This document shows, piece by piece, positions 6,349-10,264 of a stretch of 10,264 bases of DNA (positions are counted from its first letter, which is position 1; each line of letters starts with the position of its first letter). Under the pieces are notes generated by a model, which saw only the letters and a list, made by a program, of their open reading frames with translations, had not been told where the DNA came from and searched no databases. Origin of the DNA: an uncultured Mollicutes bacterium (GTDB lineage: Bacteria > Bacillota_I > Bacilli_A > Acholeplasmatales > Anaeroplasmataceae); contig CALCWU010000050.1 in NCBI GenBank assembly GCA_937905855.1, forward strand, positions 1 to 10,264, written 5' to 3'. The position numbers and the translations under genes are program-made.

Positions 6349-6518
6349 AATTTTACCTCACTTTTGGACAATTTTTATATTTTAGTACAAAATTGGACAC
6401 AAATACGATTTTTGTTTATTGTACTTTCCTCAAATAAGATTATACTACTATTGTTGAAGAAAATCAAACCCTAGTTTGAAAATAAACTTAAGTTTGATAA
6501 TGTAAAGGAGGAAATTAT
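6349..6518. promoter_or_regulatory. Divergent control region between tetR-type gene and ABC operon
   Basis: Besides the tandem dyads given separately, this gap holds several symmetric elements. The heptamer TTGGACA occurs twice (6364-6370 and 6393-6399). AGTACAA (6384-6390) is matched by TTGTACT (6419-6425) as a 7-bp inverted pair. ACAAATACGATTTTTGT (6399-6415) is an imperfect palindrome. The best plus-strand -10 is TATACT (6441-6446), with a poor -35 (TTGTAC, 6419-6424, 16-base spacer). On the minus strand TATAAA follows TTGTGT at 17 bases. The ABC operon ribosome site is AAAGGAGG (6504-6511). Confidence 0.55.
6464..6497. promoter_or_regulatory. Tandem inverted repeats, putative TetR-type operators
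   Basis: Dyad one is TCAAAC-CCTA-GTTTGA (6464-6479), a perfect 6-bp repeat with a four-base centre. Dyad two is ATAAAC-TTAA-GTTTGA (6482-6497), which contains the 12-base palindrome AAACTTAAGTTT (6484-6495). The two share the half-site GTTTGA and the four-base centre, and their centres are 18 bases apart. They lie downstream of the likely -10 and upstream of the first ATPase gene, where a bound repressor would block transcription. Binding by the adjacent TetR protein is inference from position. Confidence 0.6.
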
Positions 6519-7457
6519 ATGGCAGTATTAGAAGTTAGTCATTTAACTAAGGACTATGGATCTGGTCGTGGAGTATTTGATGTTTCGTTTGCTATTGAAA
6601 AAGGTGAAGTTTTTGGTTTCCTTGGACCAAACGGAGCTGGTAAATCAACTACGATTAGACATTTAATGGGATTTTCTAAGCCACAATCTGGCGATTGTAA
6701 AATATTTGGAGAATCATCATTTACTAAATATGATAAAATTTTATCTCATGTTGGATATATTCCCGGAGAAATTGCTTTGCCAGCTGGCTTAACAGGATGG
6801 CAATTTATTAAAATGATGCAGGATTTACAAGGCATTCATAATGAAGAAATGCTTCATAGAATGCTTAATAAGTTTGAGCTATATGATAATGTATTATCAG
6901 GTGATACTAAGCGAATGAGCCTTGGTGTTAAAAGAAAGCTAGCAATTGTTACAGCATTTATGTCAGACCCTGATGTTTTGATTTTGGATGAACCAACAAG
7001 TGGTCTTGACCCCGTTATGCAAGAGGTATTTATTGAGTTTATCAAGGAAGAAAAGGAAAATGGTAAAACAATTCTTTTATCTAGCCATATATTCTCAGAA
7101 ATAGATGCAACCTGTGATCGAATTTGTATTATTAAGGATGGAAGAATTGTTAGTGAATTTATTGCTAATGATTTAAAGCATTCAAGCATTAAAAATTATA
7201 AAATAACATTCGCAGATAATAATTCATTTAATAAATTTATTAATGATGATTCTAAAAATGAATTTATTAAGGTTTTAAATATTGTTGAAGATAAAAATAA
7301 TGTTTTAATAGCTACTAATGATAAGGATATTAATAAGGTTATTGATTATCTAGCTAATTATGAAATGCTTGAATTTAATAATATAAAGGAAACACTTGAG
7401 GATTACTTTATGAAGTTCTATAAAGAGGATAAAACATTTGGAGGTGTTTCAAAGTGA
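6519..7457 (+). CDS. ABC-2 type transporter ATP-binding protein (first of a tandem pair)
   Basis: 312-residue ATPase that should power the permease encoded two genes downstream. Walker A is GPNGAGKST (36-44), the signature region is MSLGVKRK (133-140, divergent from LSGGQ), Walker B VLILDEP has Asp157-Glu158, the D-loop is SGLDP and the switch His is His190. Where most ABC ATPases carry the Q-loop Gln, this one reads GYIPGE (80-84 region). The catalytic core ends near 215 and about 95 residues of C-terminal extension follow, as in drug and bacteriocin-immunity exporters (BcrA/CcmA-like group). The ribosome site is excellent (AAAGGAGG, seven-base spacer). The stop TGA overlaps the GTG start of the next gene, giving tight translational coupling. 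Substrate unknown. Confidence 0.92.
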   Translation: MAVLEVSHLTKDYGSGRGVFDVSFAIEKGEVFGFLGPNGAGKSTTIRHLMGFSKPQSGDCKIFGESSFTKYDKILSHVGYIPGEIALPAGLTGWQFIKMMQDLQGIHNEEMLHRMLNKFELYDNVLSGDTKRMSLGVKRKLAIVTAFMSDPDVLILDEPTSGLDPVMQEVFIEFIKEEKENGKTILLSSHIFSEIDATCDRICIIKDGRIVSEFIANDLKHSSIKNYKITFADNNSFNKFINDDSKNEFIKVLNIVEDKNNVLIATNDKDINKVIDYLANYEMLEFNNIKETLEDYFMKFYKEDKTFGGVSK

Positions 7458-8365
7458 GTTTAATTGAAATTGAGCATTTAACAAAGGATTATGGAAATCA
7501 AAGAGGTGTCTTTGATATTAACCTTTCAATTGAGAAGGGTGAAATGATTGGCTTTGTTGGTACTAATGGTAGTGGTAAAACTACAACTATAAGAAACATT
7601 TTAGGTTTTATTAAGCCAACAAGCGGTAGAGTAGTTGTAAATGGTATGGAAGCCTGGAGTCATTCAAGTGAAATTGCTAAAATGGTTGGTTATGTTCCTG
7701 GTGAGATCGCATTCCCTGATTTAAAGACAGGTACTAATTTCTTGGAAAGCCAAAAAGAATTCCTTCATATGGATAATATGGATTATGCTAATGAATTAAT
7801 TTCTAAGCTTCAGCTTGATATTAGAGCTAACCTAAAAAGAATGAGTAAGGGTATGAAGCAAAAGACAGCACTTGTTGCAGCCTTAATGAATGATGCTGAA
7901 ATAATCATTCTTGATGAGCCAACAACAGGACTTGACCCATTAATGCGTGTTGCCTTCCTTGACATAATTAAGGCTGAGCATAAAAAAGGTAAAACTATTT
8001 TTATGAGCTCTCATATGTTTGAGGAAATGGAAGAAACATGTGATCGTGTGGCACTTATAAGTGATGGTCATATTATTGATATTGCTGATATGAACAAAAT
8101 TCGTAATCGTGATGTTGAGGACTTTAAGATTGAATTTAATAATCATAATGATTATGAAGCTTTCTTAAAGCTAAATTATAATTTTATTCGTTTACAGGAG
8201 CAATTTAATCAGGTTACTATTTCCCTTCCAAAGGAAAATATTAATGATTTATTTAAGGATTTAAAGAACTTTGATGTTAAATTTATAACTGAGGTTAAAT
8301 ATACACTTGAGAAGCATTTCAAGGAAAAAATGATGGAAAATAAGGAGAATGAGAAAAATGTTTAG
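7454..8365 (+). CDS. ABC-2 type transporter ATP-binding protein (second of a tandem pair)
   Basis: 303-residue paralogue of the gene before it; the two N termini align almost residue by residue (HLTKDYG, RGVFD, SIEKGE). Walker A is GTNGSGKTT (36-44), the signature region SKGMKQK (131-137), Walker B IIILDEP with Asp154-Glu155, D-loop TGLDP and switch His187. It also has GYVPGE in the Q-loop place. A C-terminal extension of about 90 residues ends in a charged, Lys/Glu-rich tail. The start is GTG 7454, sharing GTGA with the preceding stop, with GGAGGTG (7440-7446) seven bases upstream. The divergence of the two signature regions suggests that they form a heterodimer, although two homodimers cannot be excluded. 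Confidence 0.92.
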   Translation: MSLIEIEHLTKDYGNQRGVFDINLSIEKGEMIGFVGTNGSGKTTTIRNILGFIKPTSGRVVVNGMEAWSHSSEIAKMVGYVPGEIAFPDLKTGTNFLESQKEFLHMDNMDYANELISKLQLDIRANLKRMSKGMKQKTALVAALMNDAEIIILDEPTTGLDPLMRVAFLDIIKAEHKKGKTIFMSSHMFEEMEETCDRVALISDGHIIDIADMNKIRNRDVEDFKIEFNNHNDYEAFLKLNYNFIRLQEQFNQVTISLPKENINDLFKDLKNFDVKFITEVKYTLEKHFKEKMMENKENEKNV

Positions 8366-9995
8366 TAAGGCTTTATTTAAACAATCATGTAAGGCAAACG
8401 GCCTTATGTGGGGTATTATTACTTTTGCAGTTTGTTTTATGCTAGCATGTGTTATGCTAATTAGTGGTACTGGAAATATTAGTGCTGTTAAGGATTCTGT
8501 TGAAGATACAATTATTGTTGAAACAATTGATTCTGAGCTTGAAAAGAATGCCATAAATTATTATGATGTTGCGACTACAGCAGAAGAAAAATTTGATGAA
8601 TATTTTGTTAGTGAGTTTAAAGCAAGCTTTTTAGCTGAATTTAAGAAGAGCGGAAATGCCGTAGAAGCATATAAGACTACAGCTCAAACTAATATTGCAA
8701 CTGTTTATCAAGCAGCAATTGCTGATTTAAATAGCTATATTTTAGAGGTTGCTAAGGCTCGTGGCTTTGAAGAAAATAGTAGTGCTCATCAAGAGCTTTT
8801 AGGAGTTGCTTTATTTACAATTAATCCTAATGGTCAAGCAAATGATCAATTTGAAGCATTTGAACCTGGTTCAAAAACTGATGCTTATGATGTTACAAGC
8901 TTAGTTCAAAATATTAATGTAGCTGATCTTACTGCTTGGGCTCTTGGTAATGAAGGTACAAATATTAATGAATATTTAGTATCAGATACAAGAAATGAAT
9001 ATCGTAATGATCGTGGTGCTTATGCAGTTCCAATTTTAATTGGTGGTAATATGACAAAGCCTGAGGTTAAGGCTTCTATGCTTCAAAATTTAAAGGAATA
9101 TGGTGTAACTGAAGAGAAGTATGATACTTTTGATTATTCTTATACAAGAGTTAAGCACTTATCTAAGACTGCCCTTGTTTCTTATCAAGCTCGTTTAGAA
9201 TATGAATTATCTTTATTAGATAAGACAAGTGATAATTATAATGAATTAGTTCTTGCAAAGAAAAAGGAATTAAATCAAGATATTGCCGGAAGTTTACTTG
9301 ATTTATTGCCAACAGATGTATCTGACGCAATTAAGGAAATTGGTCAAATGGATTTATATAGCTTAATTGTAGGTTCAATTATCTTTAAGATTGCTGGTTT
9401 ATTATTACCTATTATTTATATGATAATGGTATCTAATAACCTAATTGTTGGTCAAGTTGATTCAGGCTCAATGGCTTATGTATTATCAACATCAACAAAG
9501 CGTGATCAGGTTACATTTACTCAAGCTTGTTATTTAATTTTATCATTATTCTTAATGTTTGTTTGTACAACAATAACAAGTATTGTATGCTTAGCAATAG
9601 TAAATATTTCTTCAACAAATCTTACAGCTGGTAAATTAATCCTAATTAATTTAGGTGCCTTCCTTGTATTATTTGCAATGTCTGGAATTAATTTCTTAAC
9701 TTCTTGTATCTTTGATCGTAGTAAGAAGTCAATGGCAATTGGTGGAGGATTAAGTATGTTCTTCCTAGTTGCAACAATGCTTGGCTTATTTGGTTCAAAG
9801 GTAATCCCTTCAGTTGTAAGAATCAAGGCTTTAAATAATTTCAACTATGTAACAATTATTTCATTCTTTGATGCAGTATCAATTATTGAAGGAACTAATA
9901 CATTTATTTGGAAATTTGTAATTCTATTAGTAATCGGAATTGTTGGTTATATAATTGGTGCATTAAGATTTAAGAAGAAGGATTTACCTTTATAA
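8358..9995 (+). CDS. ABC-2 type transporter permease with large extracytoplasmic domain
   Basis: 545-residue membrane partner of the two ATPases. Topology read from hydrophobicity and the positive-inside rule: TM1 (about 13-35), an extracytoplasmic region of about 290 residues (40-330) rich in Glu, Asp, Asn and Ala, then five helices near 335-358, 387-415, 425-448, 458-480 and 515-537, ending in a cytoplasmic KKKD. The cytoplasmic loop VDSGSMAYVLSTSTKRDQ (about 367-384) is the conserved ABC-2 permease segment before TM3. The longest reading begins at ATG 8349, but its only ribosome site, AAGGAG (8342-8347), is one base away. ATG 8358 has ten bases of spacing and gives MFSKALFKQS, a typical N terminus, so I use it. 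The gene overlaps the second ATPase by eight bases and ends the operon. The substrate cannot be told from sequence. Confidence 0.88.
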   Translation: MFSKALFKQSCKANGLMWGIITFAVCFMLACVMLISGTGNISAVKDSVEDTIIVETIDSELEKNAINYYDVATTAEEKFDEYFVSEFKASFLAEFKKSGNAVEAYKTTAQTNIATVYQAAIADLNSYILEVAKARGFEENSSAHQELLGVALFTINPNGQANDQFEAFEPGSKTDAYDVTSLVQNINVADLTAWALGNEGTNINEYLVSDTRNEYRNDRGAYAVPILIGGNMTKPEVKASMLQNLKEYGVTEEKYDTFDYSYTRVKHLSKTALVSYQARLEYELSLLDKTSDNYNELVLAKKKELNQDIAGSLLDLLPTDVSDAIKEIGQMDLYSLIVGSIIFKIAGLLLPIIYMIMVSNNLIVGQVDSGSMAYVLSTSTKRDQVTFTQACYLILSLFLMFVCTTITSIVCLAIVNISSTNLTAGKLILINLGAFLVLFAMSGINFLTSCIFDRSKKSMAIGGGLSMFFLVATMLGLFGSKVIPSVVRIKALNNFNYVTIISFFDAVSIIEGTNTFIWKFVILLVIGIVGYIIGALRFKKKDLPL

Positions 9996-10011
9996 TAGCA
10001 AAATTAAAATT

Positions 10012-10045
10012 AAAAGTAATGTCAGTAATGGTATTACTTTTTTTT
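10012..10045 (+). terminator. Intrinsic terminator of the ABC operon
   Basis: AAAAGTAAT (10012-10020) pairs with ATTACTTTT (10033-10041) across a 12-base loop, followed by more T (an eight-T run in all, 10038-10045). A second copy of AGTAAT at 10024-10029 can pair with ATTACT (10033-10038) instead, giving a tighter six-bp stem with a three-base loop. Either fold leads into the T run. It lies 16 bases after the permease stop. Confidence 0.8.
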
Positions 10046-10054
10046 GCATTTCTC

Positions 10055-10083
10055 TTGACATTAAGTAAAATTAATTATAGAAT
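10055..10083 (+). promoter_or_regulatory. Near-consensus housekeeping promoter of the secreted-protein gene
   Basis: -35 TTGACA (10055-10060, exact), 17-base spacer, -10 TAGAAT (10078-10083, five of six). This is the best sigmaA-type promoter in the window. The predicted start near 10090 leaves a leader of only about a dozen bases, with GAAGTGA (10091-10097) as a modest ribosome site. Confidence 0.8.
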
Positions 10084-10102
10084 AAAAATAGAAGTGAATA
10101 AA

Positions 10103-10264
10103 ATGAAGAAAAAAGTATTAATTTTAATGAGTTTAATTACCTTAATCATTGGAGTTAAGGGATTAAACGTATCAGCTTCAACTGAAGCAAGAAAGACTCT
10201 TAGTAATCGAAATGTAAATGAAGTTGCTTCCTATTTGGATGGTTTAGATGAAACATATTCAAAA
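10103..10264 (+). CDS. Secreted or surface protein, N-terminal part only (cut by window end)
   Basis: 54 codons are visible and the frame is open to the edge. It begins MKKKVLILMSLITLIIG, a classic Sec signal peptide with a Lys start and a hydrophobic core (5-17), and a likely signal peptidase I site after VSA near residue 25. There is no Cys at the site, so it is not a lipoprotein. The mature start, with RKTLSNRNVNEVASYLDGLDE, shows no domain I recognise. It has its own promoter and lies after a terminator, so it is not part of the ABC operon. Function unknown. Confidence 0.75.
   Translation, partial: MKKKVLILMSLITLIIGVKGLNVSASTEARKTLSNRNVNEVASYLDGLDETYSK

Noticed and set aside
6500..6505. 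ATG-TAA start-stop element in the ABC operon leader
   Set aside because: It has no ribosome site of its own and overlaps the Shine-Dalgarno region of the first ATPase; likely chance.
6854..7189. 111-codon open frame on the minus strand inside the first ATPase gene
   Set aside because: It is antisense to conserved ABC motifs and has no family resemblance; the open frame reflects the low number of antisense stops in this coding sequence. The same holds for minus-strand frames at 3802-3987, 4325-4516, 7940-8146, 8261-8554 and 9530-9844.
8349..8357. ATG 8349 as permease start
   Set aside because: AAGGAG would be only one base from it; ATG 8358 has normal spacing and a typical N terminus.
1..10264. 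CRISPR arrays, insertion sequences, tRNA/rRNA genes, toxin-antitoxin or phage genes
   Set aside because: I looked for direct repeats with spacers, transposase motifs, terminal inverted repeats and tRNA cloverleaf ends and saw none.

Overview
The window is low-G+C bacterial chromosome (by eye about 30% G+C). Strong AGGAGG-type ribosome binding sites, short intergenic gaps and the gene set point to a Bacillota (Bacilli) genome, perhaps a compact gut-type lineage near Erysipelotrichales, RF39 or Acholeplasmatales; that placement is inference. TGA is read as a stop (one gene ends in a GTGA start/stop overlap) and Trp is TGG, so the genetic code is standard and not the Mycoplasma code.

Layout. 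1-1131: spoIVB, a sporulation signalling serine protease, closed by a two-way terminator shared with a convergent gene for a small Lys-rich membrane protein (1130-1342, minus). 1443-3450: dinB (DNA polymerase IV, plus) and ispH (isoprenoid synthesis, minus), converging with a 29-base overlap of their 3' ends. 3451-5792: ispH is divergent from a cshB-like DEAD-box helicase, which is followed one base later by a DegV-family fatty-acid-binding protein; a two-way terminator ends the pair. 5791-9995: a TetR-type repressor (minus) is divergent from a three-gene ABC-2 export operon of two paralogous ATPases and one six-helix permease. The 170-base gap between them holds two tandem dyads that look like operators. 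10012-10264: a terminator, a near-consensus promoter and the 5' end of a secreted-protein gene cut by the window edge.

Most genes are household or accessory functions in a compact arrangement. The clearest functional unit is the TetR plus ABC-2 cassette, which has the form of a self-regulated drug or peptide efflux locus: an inducer would release the repressor, the two NBDs would probably pair as a heterodimer, and two copies of the permease would form the pore.

I see no CRISPR array, mobile element, tRNA or rRNA, and no clear new defence or biosynthetic system. Points most worth a second look are the helicase leader (hairpin or three-codon minigene between Shine-Dalgarno and start), the intact SpoIVB, the two-NBD/one-permease transporter with its large extracytoplasmic domain, and the tandem dyads. 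No gap exceeds 300 bases. Several start codons are placed downstream of the longest possible ORF start because the ribosome binding sites demand it.
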